35,064 nt of DNA from an archaeon. Lineage in GTDB: Archaea; Thermoplasmatota; E2; UBA202; JdFR-43. Below the pieces are notes generated by a model. The model ran no database searches. It was not told where the DNA came from and worked only from the letters and a program-made list of their open reading frames with translations. The position numbers were made by a program, and so were the translations under genes. Shown here piece by piece: positions 24,757-32,204 of the stretch (position 1 is its first letter; each line of letters opens with the position of its first letter). The stretch is from positions 1 through 35,064 of the forward strand of contig JAJRYN010000158.1 of the NCBI GenBank assembly GCA_024275755.1, given 5' to 3'.

Positions 24757-25824
24757 TCACTTATACCTCAGCAATGCTGCAACATGCCCGAGGTTTTTTA
24801 TTTCATCGCCGGAGATAAATTCCACTTTTGCATCTGTTCGTTCGGCAAATTCTATGATTTCTTCAATGACGTCTGCCTCTGAAGTTTTTCCATGGCAGTA
24901 TGGGCATTCCTTTGCTGTTCCTTTTCCCACTGCCTGACAATTCTCGCAGATCCATCCTCTGAGTTTGTAGCCTTTTTCTACCAGCAACAATTCTATCTGC
25001 CCATTTCTTGCTGCTTCAATGATATCATCTACACCACAAACTCCTAAGCCATCTCTCAAAATTTCTTTTTTCAAATGCTGCATCGTATCTTTTTTCTCTT
25101 CCATTTCTTTTTCAGCCATCACTGCCATGGATTCTTCAAATAAATCATGTTCATCTTCTATGTCAACATCTATGGTATCGACAAGCTTTTCCTGCAAACT
25201 TTTTGGCAGCATTGACTTAAATTCATATTTAGCCTGGCCGGGTCCAGCTATTATGATGTTTGCATTGGCATACTTCTGCAGCTCCTCCATCACTTCCACA
25301 AAAAACGCGTGTATGCTTCCTTTTCTCAGCCTCTGAAACCTTGCCTGAGACCATCCCCCTTTCTTGTGTTTATTCATAATGTATGCTGACAGCCTTTTCT
25401 TCTCTGTTATCTTGCCACATGAAATAGAGAAAATTTTTGCGTGATTTGTATTGAGCAAAACAAGAGTGAATGACTCCCATGTATCTGTCAGTTCAACCAA
25501 AGGGCGAATGTAGGGTGAGGAATCAACAACAAGAAGATTTTTTATTTTCACAGGGATATCAACAACTTTGAAATATGCATGCTTGTGAGAAGCAAATATG
25601 GCAACATTACCAGCATGCTTCTTTCCCAAAAATTCTTTTATTTCTTCCATCGTCTTCACAAAATTATCCAGCTCCTCTCCTTTTAAAACAGCCATAACTG
25701 CTTTCTCTCTTCTATAAATAAATTTCCTATCCTTTCCATCAAAATAAAGGCTAACAAATGTATCCATGCTCTCCTCATCATATATGGAGGAAAGCTCCTT
25801 TATCGCTTCATCACATAATTCCAT
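24757..25824 (-). CDS. eRF1-superfamily protein of baeRF type (GGWSQ motif)
   Basis: 355 aa. The central domain carries NKHKKGGWSQARFQRLR (G156-G157-W158-S159-Q160) where class-I release factors have GGQ. The C-terminal L7Ae-like domain (VCGVDDIIEAARNGQIELLLVEKG) is interrupted by a zinc ribbon ICENC...CPYC, as in aRF1. The N-terminal domain starts with MDTFVSLYFDG but has no NIKS stop-codon loop, so it should not read stop codons. These traits match the bacterial-archaeal eRF1 (baeRF)/Vms1-like group, proposed to release peptides from stalled ribosomes. The gene stands alone, with about 450 bases of non-coding sequence upstream. It is not the canonical aRF1. Confidence 0.8.
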   Translation of the reverse strand: MELCDEAIKELSSIYDEESMDTFVSLYFDGKDRKFIYRREKAVMAVLKGEELDNFVKTMEEIKEFLGKKHAGNVAIFASHKHAYFKVVDIPVKIKNLLVVDSSPYIRPLVELTDTWESFTLVLLNTNHAKIFSISCGKITEKKRLSAYIMNKHKKGGWSQARFQRLRKGSIHAFFVEVMEELQKYANANIIIAGPGQAKYEFKSMLPKSLQEKLVDTIDVDIEDEHDLFEESMAVMAEKEMEEKKDTMQHLKKEILRDGLGVCGVDDIIEAARNGQIELLLVEKGYKLRGWICENCQAVGKGTAKECPYCHGKTSEADVIEEIIEFAERTDAKVEFISGDEIKNLGHVAALLRYK

Positions 25825-25860
25825 GTTTCAGTAATGGATGCCCCTTCTTAACTTTATTGA

Positions 25861-26076
25861 ATGAAAATGGAATGTGGTTGCTGCTGTAGCATTTTGTATG
25901 AATGCAAGCTCAGTGAATGATATGAAAAGAATGTGTTGTGTGCATTTCATAATGAAGGAAAAATGTTGTGCTGTAACCATCTTCATTTGGAGTTTGCTGC
26001 TGCAACAGTCATTTTTCATTCATGATATTGAAAGAGTATGATGCAGTTGGCAGATTCAGATGAAAAATAATGCTGC
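25861..26076. repeat. Degenerate ATGAAA...TTTCAT repeats, left cluster
   Basis: Several loosely similar units begin with ATGAAA (or TGAAAG) plus a purine run, carry a TGTTG/CTGCTG-type core and end with TTTCAT or TTCATTT. The clearest is ATGAAAAGAATGTGTTGTG followed by TGCATTTCAT (25930-25948, then to about 25958). They fill the gap between the baeRF gene and the feoA promoter region; I see no convincing gene here. They resemble the better ordered cluster on the other side of feoA. Confidence 0.45.
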
Positions 26077-26117
26077 TGCCACCGAAAACTTTATAAATGG
26101 TTTTAACCCCTCCCCTG

Positions 26118-26127
26118 GTTTATATAG
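26118..26127 (+). promoter_or_regulatory. TATA box of the candidate RNA upstream of feoA
   Basis: GTTTATATAG follows C-rich CCCCTCCCCTG. A start about 25 bases on would fall at about 26145-26150, at the beginning of the structured segment. A second TATA-like ACTTTATAAATG is present at about 26084-26095. Confidence 0.5.
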
Positions 26128-26146
26128 TCTCATTGCTTTATTATAC

Positions 26147-26240
26147 AAGCAGGAAAGGCCTGCATGTATATAAAGCGCCCTGGGGTGGGCACATGCAGGC
26201 TTGGTTTGCCTTTCATTTCCCCTCCCCCTCCCTCCTTTTT
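26147..26240 (+). ncRNA. Candidate structured small RNA or leader upstream of feoA
   Basis: A long stem GCCTGCATG (26158-26166)/CATGCAGGC (26192-26200) has an inner hairpin GCCC/GGGC and an outer helix GAAAG/CTTTC (26153-26157 with 26210-26214). CCTGC (26159-26163) could instead pair with GCAGG at 26149-26153, giving two exclusive folds. A pyrimidine tract ending in T7 (about 26216-26242) could terminate it before feoA. It is not a tRNA, SRP or RNase P RNA. A free small RNA or a feoA leader switch are both possible. Confidence 0.4.
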
Positions 26241-26275
26241 TTATGAAAGTTTTTTAATGCCTTTTTTCTTTCTCA

Positions 26276-26509
26276 ATGATGATTTCTCTGGCAGCATTGC
26301 AGGAAGGCAAAAAGGCAAGAATAACAAAAATTGTAGGTGGCTTCGGATTCATAAGGAATTTGAGGGCGAGAGGAATAAGAGAGGGAAAGGTTGTTGAGAT
26401 TGTGGCAAAGCATCCTTTGGGAGGACCCATAGTCATAACCATTGATGGAAGAGAAACGACAATAGGCAGAGGAATGGCAGAAAAAATAATTGTGGAAGAG
26501 ATTGAATAA
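26276..26509 (+). CDS. feoA: FeoA-domain protein
   Basis: 77 aa, an SH3-like FeoA domain: ISLAALQEGKKARITKIVGG, then RNLRARGIREGKVVEIVAKHPLGGPIVITIDGRETTIGRGMAEKIIVEE. In bacteria FeoA is a small cytosolic partner of the ferrous iron permease FeoB. No feoB is in the window, so the protein acts with a distant partner or as a stand-alone FeoA-like regulator. Two consecutive ATGs (26276, 26279) are possible starts. A weak TATA-like TTTTTTAATG lies about 20-25 bases upstream, suggesting its own promoter in addition to that of the RNA-like segment. It is flanked on both sides by degenerate repeats. Confidence 0.9.
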   Translation: MMISLAALQEGKKARITKIVGGFGFIRNLRARGIREGKVVEIVAKHPLGGPIVITIDGRETTIGRGMAEKIIVEEIE

Positions 26510-26513
26510 AGGC

Positions 26514-26830
26514 TTATGAAAAGAAATGCTACTGCAATTTTTTCATACTCATGAAAGAGAATTTGTTGCAACATCCATTTTTTTCATTGGTTTTTTCTTT
26601 TCATTAACTCATAAAAGAGAAAAGGCACAACAACATTCTTTTCATTTGTCTTTCTTTTTGCTCATGAAGAGAATTTGCCATGACACCATCCTTTTCATTG
26701 GTTCTTTCATTAACTCATGAAAGAAAAAGAAAGAAGATATGTCACAATAGCATCCCATGAGCTCATGAAAGGATTCTACCACAACATCCATCTCTTTCAT
26801 TATTTCTTTATTCATGAGATGGAATAAGCC
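26514..26830. repeat. Tandem degenerate CTCATGAAAGA repeats, right cluster
   Basis: Units start with CTCATGAAAGA or a close variant at 26548, 26608, 26661, 26714 and 26762; an earlier TTATGAAAAG (26515) and a final TTCATGAG (26811) extend the series. Spacing is 60, 53, 53 and 48 bases. Each unit reads roughly CTCATGAAAGAGAATTTG, a CAACATCC-like core, then TTTTCATT, with an internal inverted repeat ATGAAA/TTTCAT. Copies have diverged. No gene is seen between feoA and the TATA-like TTATTTAAA (26885-26893) of the next gene. Confidence 0.6.
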
Positions 26831-26917
26831 AACAAAACACCCATTTCATTTTTTATTTATACCTTATTTGTTCACATTAGCAACTTATTTAAACACTGGC
26901 TATTATATGATTGCAAA

Positions 26918-27541
26918 ATGAAAGTTCCTCGGTGGAAGAAAGCTGAGTTTGAAGAAATAGAATATGAGCCAAAGAGCATAAGAGAATTATTAAAAGAAAT
27001 GAAGAATATCAGCGAGTTGATAGTAGACTTAGCCTATTCTGCCATTCTTTTCAACAATAAAGAGATAGCTGAAGAAGTGAAATATCTGGAAGTAAGAATG
27101 GATAAGCTCAACTACGAAATAAGAATAATGGCTATGCTGGCAGCGAGAAATGCTGAAGATGCAGAGAAAATGGCGGGAGTGCTTCAAATTGCTCAGGCAG
27201 CAGATACAATATCAAATGCCGCCGCCGACATGGTAAAACTGCTTGCATACAAGCTTGATCACCCCATACTGCCTCATTTAATAAAAGAATCAGATGAAAT
27301 TATAAGGAAAATAAGCGTTGATGAAAATTCTGCTGCGTGCGGAAAAACAATAAGCGAGCTGAAAATTTCCTCTGAGACAGGAGTGAGAATACTTGCAATA
27401 AGAAGAAAGGACAGATGGATTTATGGACCAAAGGGAAATGTAAGGCTGAGAAAGGGGGATATTTTAATATGCATTGGGCCAGAAGAAGGTATAAAGCATC
27501 TTAATAGGCTTCTGAAAGGAGAAATAGAGGTGCTTGAATGA
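26918..27541 (+). CDS. PhoU-TrkA_C (RCK_C) domain protein, first of a pair
   Basis: 207 aa, cytosolic. Residues about 15-115 form a PhoU-like helical bundle (IRELLKEMKNISELIVDLAYSAILFNNKEIAEEV, ending in AQAADTISNAAADMVKLL). Residues about 125-203 form a TrkA_C/RCK_C ligand-binding domain (RKISVDENSAACGKTISELKI, GVRILAIRRKDRWIYGPKGNVRLRKGDILICIG). This is the COG3273 architecture. RCK_C domains in other transport regulators bind small ligands, in some cases cyclic di-AMP. It is followed by a second copy with a 4-base ATGA overlap and then an APC permease, so the pair probably regulates that transporter. TTATTTAAA is about 28 bases before the ATG. Confidence 0.88.
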   Translation: MKVPRWKKAEFEEIEYEPKSIRELLKEMKNISELIVDLAYSAILFNNKEIAEEVKYLEVRMDKLNYEIRIMAMLAARNAEDAEKMAGVLQIAQAADTISNAAADMVKLLAYKLDHPILPHLIKESDEIIRKISVDENSAACGKTISELKISSETGVRILAIRRKDRWIYGPKGNVRLRKGDILICIGPEEGIKHLNRLLKGEIEVLE

Positions 27542-28119
27542 GCGAGAAGGAAGCTGAGGCTTTATTGCTGGAGTTGAAGGAAAAGGCTGAATTAATGGTT
27601 GATTTGGCATATTCTTCAGTAATTTATGATAATAAGGACTTGGCCAGAGAAGTGTATGAACTGGAGAATTTCATTGATGTGCTTAACGAAGAATTACAAA
27701 AACTTGCAATAAAAGATGTAAAAGGAGGAGAGTTGGAAGTAAATGAGGCTTTAGCAATAATACAGCTTGGTGCATGCTCTGAAGCTATAGCTGATGCTGC
27801 CCGTGATATTGCAGATGTTGAGTTAAGGGATGTTGAGTTGCACCCTGTGATAAAGGAAAGTGTTCTCGAATCTGAGGAGGTGTTTGTAAGAGTTAAAGTA
27901 GGAGAAAATTCTGTTTTGAAAGGAAAAACTCTTGGAGATATTAAACTTGCTTCCCAAACAGGAATGTGGGTAATAGCAATAAAAAGAGGAAATAAGTGGA
28001 TTTACGATCCCAGAAAGAATACAAGGATAGAGGAAGGAGATATTTTATTTGCCAAAGGGCCAAGAGAGGGAATGGAACATTTTATGGCAATTGCTGAGGG
28101 CAAAGAAAAAGAAATTTAA
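27538..28119 (+). CDS. PhoU-TrkA_C (RCK_C) domain protein, second of a pair
   Basis: 193 aa, homologous to the preceding protein. The PhoU-like part (about 5-100) has AELMVDLAYSSVIYDNKDLAREVYELENFIDVLNEELQ and GACSEAIADAARDIADVELRD. The RCK_C part (about 112-190) has VKVGENSVLKGKTLGDIKLASQTGMWVIAIKRGNKWIYDPRKNTRIEEGDILFAKGP. It lacks the first protein's 15-residue N-terminal extension. The two are clearly diverged duplicates and may form a heteromer. The ATG overlaps the upstream stop (ATGA). The permease follows 42 bases later with its own TATA-like box. Confidence 0.88.
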   Translation: MSEKEAEALLLELKEKAELMVDLAYSSVIYDNKDLAREVYELENFIDVLNEELQKLAIKDVKGGELEVNEALAIIQLGACSEAIADAARDIADVELRDVELHPVIKESVLESEEVFVRVKVGENSVLKGKTLGDIKLASQTGMWVIAIKRGNKWIYDPRKNTRIEEGDILFAKGPREGMEHFMAIAEGKEKEI

Positions 28120-28161
28120 TCTTCAGCCAAACTTAAAATATTGTTAGGGGATGCAATTATA

Positions 28162-30048
28162 ATGAGGAGAGGGAATAAGGAAAAGGGAGAAAGTCTGAAA
28201 AAAGAGCTGGGATTATTTGACATATTTTGTATAGCCTCAGGGGCGATGATTAGCTCTGGATTATTTATTCTCCCTGGATTGGCTTATGCGAAGACAGGCC
28301 CTGCTGTGGTTGTTGCATATTTTGTCGCCAGCCTTTTAATTATTCCTGCCATGCTTTCCAAGGCAGAGCTTGCCACAGCCATGCCAAAAGCGGGAGGAGA
28401 CTACTTTTATATAGACAGAAGTATGGGCCCGGCTATGGGGACTGTTGGTGGATTTGCTGCATGGTTTTCTCTGGCTTTTAAAAGCGCCTTTGCATTGCTG
28501 GGAATAGGTGCTTTCGCTCTGCTGCTTAACCCCGGGCTCACAGAAATACAGATAAAACTTGTAGCTGTTGCATTCTGCGTAATTTTCACAATCGTTAATC
28601 TTTTTGGAGTTAAGCATACCGGAAAGATTCAGATAATTCTGGTTGTCGGTCTGCTGGCTTTACTTGCCTTTTACATTACTGCAGGAGTTTTTCACGTCGA
28701 GCTATCTAAATTCACCCCTTTTACACCCTTCGGCCCGAGTTCCATTTTCGCCACAGCGGGCTTCGTTTTCATCTCTTATGCTGGATTGACAAAGGTTTGT
28801 AGCGTTGCAGAAGAATGCAAGGATCCTGGCCGAACTCTTCCATTAGGAATGTTTCTTTCTTGGGCTGTTGTTTCCTTACTATACATCATGGTTATTTTTG
28901 TAACAGTTGGCTTGGTAGAGTCAAATCAGCTTCAAAATTCCCTCACACCAATTTCTCTTGGAGCAGGAGTTTTTATGGGGAGTATCGGTGTTGCAGTAAT
29001 GGCAATCGCCGCAATCTTAGCCTTTGTTTCTACAGCCAATGCTGGCCTGCTTGCAGCATCCCGCAATCCAATGGCTATGGGTAAAGACGATTTGCTACCT
29101 CGGTTTTTTGCGAAAGTTTCGGAATATGGCACTCCCAAGCTTTCCATAATTTTTACCTCTGCCTTCATGATTTTCGTCATTTTATTTCTTGATCTTGAAG
29201 GACTCGTTAAAACAGCTTCAGCCATGCAACTTATTCTCTTTATGTTTGTGATGCTATCTGTTATTATTATGAGGGAAAGCAAAATAAGGCACTATCAGCC
29301 CAAATTTCGCAGCCCTCTCTATCCATGGATTCACATAACAGGAATTATTGGATATGGATTCATTTTAGTTGAAATGGGTATCATCTCTCTAATCACAATG
29401 GGCATTTTCATCGCCTTTGGTTTCAGCTGGTATATGATTTATGCTCGCCCAAAAATAAAAAGAGAATATGCTCTTCTGCATGTAATAGAAAGAATTACTG
29501 GCATTGAATCAACCGGTTATCTGATGGATGAGGAGTTGAGAGAGATATTGATAGAGAGAGATGACATCACTGAAAAAAGATTTGAAGAGATGATTAAAAA
29601 ATGCCTCGTACTGGATCTTGAAAAAATGTTATCACCTGATGAATTCACAAAATTGCTGGCACATAAACTGGCGGAGGAAATAGGCGCAGATGAAGAAGAA
29701 TTATACAGATCATTTATTAAAAGAGAAAAGGATTCCAACATCGTTGTATATCCAGGCATAGCTGTTCTTTCATTAATCATAAAGGGAAGAAACAAATTTG
29801 ACATTATTTTAGTTAGAAGTAAAAAAGGCATTATATTTTCTGATGAGATTCCGCCAGTGCATGCTCTCTTTGTTATTGTCTCCTCATCCGATCAGCAGAG
29901 CTTTTATTTCCACTCTCTTATGTGGATGGTTCAAATTTCGGAACAAGAAGATTTCGAAAAGAAGTGGCTGAATGCAAAAGACAGCGAGGAATTACGAAAT
30001 ATTATTTTGTCGTCATGGGAAAAACTGAAAAGAGAAAATTTTCTGTAA
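28162..30048 (+). CDS. APC-family amino acid permease with C-terminal EIIA-like domain
   Basis: 628 aa from the ATG at 28162; a TTG at 28141 lies in the TATA region (ACTTAAAATATTG). Residues about 15-430 hold around 12 membrane segments. The first helix has the APC signature FDIFCIASGAMISSGLFILPGLAYAKTGPA, and SYAGLTKVCSVAEECKDPGRTLP sits at the usual loop. The last 200 residues are cytoplasmic and end in a PTS EIIA type-2-like fold (AVLSLIIKGRNKFDIILV, SSDQQSFYFHSLMWMVQI, DSEELRNIILSSWEKL). Where EIIA has the phosphorylated P-H-A, this protein reads VVYPGIAV, so the histidine seems replaced. It probably imports amino acids, with the tail and the PhoU-TrkA_C pair as regulators. Confidence 0.85.
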   Translation: MRRGNKEKGESLKKELGLFDIFCIASGAMISSGLFILPGLAYAKTGPAVVVAYFVASLLIIPAMLSKAELATAMPKAGGDYFYIDRSMGPAMGTVGGFAAWFSLAFKSAFALLGIGAFALLLNPGLTEIQIKLVAVAFCVIFTIVNLFGVKHTGKIQIILVVGLLALLAFYITAGVFHVELSKFTPFTPFGPSSIFATAGFVFISYAGLTKVCSVAEECKDPGRTLPLGMFLSWAVVSLLYIMVIFVTVGLVESNQLQNSLTPISLGAGVFMGSIGVAVMAIAAILAFVSTANAGLLAASRNPMAMGKDDLLPRFFAKVSEYGTPKLSIIFTSAFMIFVILFLDLEGLVKTASAMQLILFMFVMLSVIIMRESKIRHYQPKFRSPLYPWIHITGIIGYGFILVEMGIISLITMGIFIAFGFSWYMIYARPKIKREYALLHVIERITGIESTGYLMDEELREILIERDDITEKRFEEMIKKCLVLDLEKMLSPDEFTKLLAHKLAEEIGADEEELYRSFIKREKDSNIVVYPGIAVLSLIIKGRNKFDIILVRSKKGIIFSDEIPPVHALFVIVSSSDQQSFYFHSLMWMVQISEQEDFEKKWLNAKDSEELRNIILSSWEKLKRENFL

Positions 30049-30094
30049 CAATGGAAAAGAAAAAGATTTAACCTTATTCCCTTATTCTCTTTTG

Positions 30095-30499
30095 ATGAGA
30101 CACAGATTTGCCAGAAATTTACTTGGTGAAATTCTCACGGCAAGCAGAATGATAAAAATTGCTTTGCTCATACCTTTTATTGTTTTATTATTTGATGTGG
30201 AAATTTTTTATTACTCCTGGACGAATCAGGAGAGAACCATTCTGATTGCATCTGGCTTTGTTCTTTTCCTTTCCATTTTAGAAATAGTTGCTGTGATTAA
30301 AGAACTTCATGAGCATATAACTAAAGTTAGGAGGCTGGAAATACTGGAAAGAAGGCTGGAAAAAATAGCAAGGGAAATAAAAAACCCGACAGTGAGAAAA
30401 ATTGTTGATAAATTCATGGCAAAATATCCAAAAGAATATACAATAAATGAGGTATATCATGCTGCCTGCATACTGATGGACAATTTAAAGAATAAGTGA
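30095..30499 (+). CDS. Small membrane protein of unknown function
   Basis: 134 aa from the ATG at 30095; the TTG just before is unlikely. Two membrane segments (about residues 20-37, KIALLIPFIVLLFDVEIFYY, and about 47-67, ILIASGFVLFLSILEIVAVI) are joined by a short turn. A basic coiled-coil-like helix follows (KELHEHITKVRRLEILERRLEKIAREI), then a small domain (TVRKIVDKFMAKYPKEYTINEVYHAACILMDNL). A TATA-like GATTTAACC is about 26 bases upstream, so it has its own promoter. The family is not recognised. The last 15 bases overlap the convergent CBS-domain gene. Confidence 0.7.
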   Translation: MRHRFARNLLGEILTASRMIKIALLIPFIVLLFDVEIFYYSWTNQERTILIASGFVLFLSILEIVAVIKELHEHITKVRRLEILERRLEKIAREIKNPTVRKIVDKFMAKYPKEYTINEVYHAACILMDNLKNK

Positions 30500-30886
30500 A
30501 TAGAATTTTTCTATTAAATGGCGGAGTGTAATCTCTCCTATTATCTTTCCATTTTCAACAACGGGCAAGCGTCGAACATTGTGTTTCTTCACTTTATCCA
30601 AAACATCCTTAATTTTTTCTTCTTTTGTGCAGTAAATTAAATCTTTCTTTGCAATATCTCCTGCAGTCATATCTTCATTGAATTTTTCGAATAAATGAAG
30701 GGCATCATGTTCAGTTATTACACCAACAATATTCATATTAGTCATATCATCAACAACCCATACATAACCACGGGCTGTTAAAACAATTAAAACCATTCTT
30801 ATATCATCGTTCTCACCAACTAAAGGCAGATCCCAGACATGGCCCTGCATCACTTCCTTTACTTGCTGCTCATAAAATTCATCCAT
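30485..30886 (-). CDS. CBS-domain pair protein
   Basis: 133 aa made of two CBS domains and little else. The first is VKEVMQGHVWDLPLVGENDDIRMVLIVLTARGYVWVVDDMTNMNIVGVITEHDAL, and the second DMTAGDIAKKDLIYCTKEEKIKDVLDKVKKHNVRRLPVVENGKIIGEITLRHLIE. Such pairs form a Bateman module that binds adenosyl ligands such as AMP, ATP or SAM. With no effector domain it presumably acts as a trans regulator. It lies just downstream of the YfcE/MJ0936-type phosphodiesterase gene on the same strand, with a 32-base gap; a joint role is not established. Confidence 0.88.
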   Translation of the reverse strand: MDEFYEQQVKEVMQGHVWDLPLVGENDDIRMVLIVLTARGYVWVVDDMTNMNIVGVITEHDALHLFEKFNEDMTAGDIAKKDLIYCTKEEKIKDVLDKVKKHNVRRLPVVENGKIIGEITLRHLIEKFYSLIL

Positions 30887-30918
30887 GATGATAATAATTT
30901 TTTTCTTTAAAAAGAATG

Positions 30919-31440
30919 CTACAGTTCGAAAATCTCCGCCTTATTCTTTTCTATATATAAGATTGCAACACTTTTTATATCTGTAAGATAGCCGCAGCAT
31001 TCCCCAGGATTTATAATGATGGCATTTCCTTCCCTTATTTCTTTTTCATGTGTATGACCATATATAACAACATCATGTTTTGCTGCCAAGGCATCAACTA
31101 TTTCTGGATGATGGGTCATGGCAATGCTTTTTCCGTATATCTCACCAATATATGGATCATTGTAAAAAGCGCCTATGTTCCTGAATCTTTCTTTCAAATA
31201 GAGCTTATCGCCATCATTATTTCCGTATATTAGAATCATGTCACAGTTCAAATTTTTGAAAACCTCAGCTGTAAAGGGCGAGACGATGTCGCCAGCATGC
31301 ATAACAAGCTCAACGTTCTGCTCATTGAAAAATTCAACCGCCTTTCTTATTGCATCCATATTATCATGACTATCAGCAATAATACCAATTTTCGCCTCTT
31401 TTCCTATTTCATTTTCCTTAAAAAGCATTTTTTGCATCAT
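30919..31440 (-). CDS. YfcE/MJ0936-type metallophosphodiesterase
   Basis: 173 aa from the ATG at 31440; ATGs at 31437 and 31428 are alternatives. The minus-strand TTTATAAA about 25 bases upstream favours the first two as leaderless starts. The five metallophosphoesterase motifs are present in order: IIADSHDN, MHAGDIVS, IYGNNDGD, MTHHPE and IYGHTHEKE. The closing INPGECCGYLTDIKSVAILYI is also typical of this family. MJ0936 and YfcE hydrolyse phosphodiesters in vitro with Mn or Ni; the cellular substrate is not known. The gene is divergent from the DUF432-mscS unit, with only about 56 bases between start codons. Confidence 0.9.
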   Translation of the reverse strand: MMQKMLFKENEIGKEAKIGIIADSHDNMDAIRKAVEFFNEQNVELVMHAGDIVSPFTAEVFKNLNCDMILIYGNNDGDKLYLKERFRNIGAFYNDPYIGEIYGKSIAMTHHPEIVDALAAKHDVVIYGHTHEKEIREGNAIIINPGECCGYLTDIKSVAILYIEKNKAEIFEL

Positions 31441-31467
31441 AAATGTAAGCATGGAATTTTTTATAAA

Positions 31468-31477
31468 TTTTTTATAT
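31468..31477 (+). promoter_or_regulatory. TATA box of the DUF432-mscS unit
   Basis: TTTTTTATAT precedes the GTG at 31497 by about 25 bases, which supports that GTG as the leaderless start and argues against the ATG at 31476 inside the box. Confidence 0.45.
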
Positions 31478-31496
31478 GCGATGCTGTTATAACAAA

Positions 31497-32204
31497 GTGT
31501 TTGGAAAATATGACTTGAACGTCGAATTAAAGGAAGGAGGCATAGAAGTATCAATTACAGGAAAAGGAAAGAAAAAAAGTTACTACAGGAAAGCAGGAGA
31601 GGAGGAAGTAGAAAAAATAATATATGCGGAAGAGGGAAATGTAGTTATATGTCCTGTTGAGCCTGTTAACCTGCCAAATGAAGGAACTTCACAACATTTG
31701 CTGATTGAGCTTGAAAAACCTATCATAATTGAGCCGGGAATTGAAGATGTTTTTTATGTTAAATTTCCCATTGAAGTTGGCGTTTTCCTTATAGATAAAA
31801 AAGATGTCGAGAGAATAGACATTTTCACAATAACAAAACCCAAGTATATCCTATATGGGCCTCCTGAAAGTGGAATAATATGTAAATGGTGGCGAAGCGA
31901 TGCTTTTGGAGAGACACCAGAAGTGAAAAGACTTTATGAGGGCGTGATGAAGGTGGAGGCGAAAAACAATTATTCTGAATGGGTGGAGATAAAAAAGATG
32001 GTATTCAGAGCGCTTGATATGAAATTATTTTACAATGAGCATGCATTCATGCATTCATATCTGGAAATAATGAAAAAAACAATGGGTGAGACATCGTTTA
32101 ATGAAAGAAAGCCTAAAAATATGAAAAGAGCCATTGATATATATCTGGCAAAAGGAATCAAAAGATTGGAAAAGAAATTTGTAATGGAGTGGGGATTCAA
32201 ATGA
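31497..32204 (+). CDS. DUF432 family protein
   Basis: 235 aa from the GTG at 31497, giving the start (M)FGKYDLNVELKEGG; an ATG at 31476 would add seven residues but overlaps the TATA box. The segments VVICPVEPVNLPNEGTSQHLLIEL, PIIIEPGIEDVFYVKFPIEVGVFL, FTITKPKYILYGPPESGIICKWWRS and YSEWVEIKKMVFRALDMKLFY fit the archaeal DUF432 family. Function is unknown. It is soluble, without membrane segments. Its stop overlaps the mscS start as ATGA, a pairing I recall from other archaeal genomes, so it may be an accessory or ligand sensor for the channel. Confidence 0.82.
   Translation: MFGKYDLNVELKEGGIEVSITGKGKKKSYYRKAGEEEVEKIIYAEEGNVVICPVEPVNLPNEGTSQHLLIELEKPIIIEPGIEDVFYVKFPIEVGVFLIDKKDVERIDIFTITKPKYILYGPPESGIICKWWRSDAFGETPEVKRLYEGVMKVEAKNNYSEWVEIKKMVFRALDMKLFYNEHAFMHSYLEIMKKTMGETSFNERKPKNMKRAIDIYLAKGIKRLEKKFVMEWGFK

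Noticed and set aside
24757-25824. Canonical aRF1
   Set aside because: The GGQ is GGWSQ and the NIKS loop is absent, so stop-codon-dependent release is unlikely.
25828-26019. 63-codon open frame on the minus strand upstream of the baeRF-like gene
   Set aside because: It is made of the repeat units, with skewed composition and no recognisable domain or start signal.
26514-26830. Regular repeat spacing suggested a CRISPR array
   Set aside because: The repeats are not identical, unit length varies from 48 to 60, and the stretches between them are low-complexity and similar to each other rather than unique spacers. No cas genes are present.
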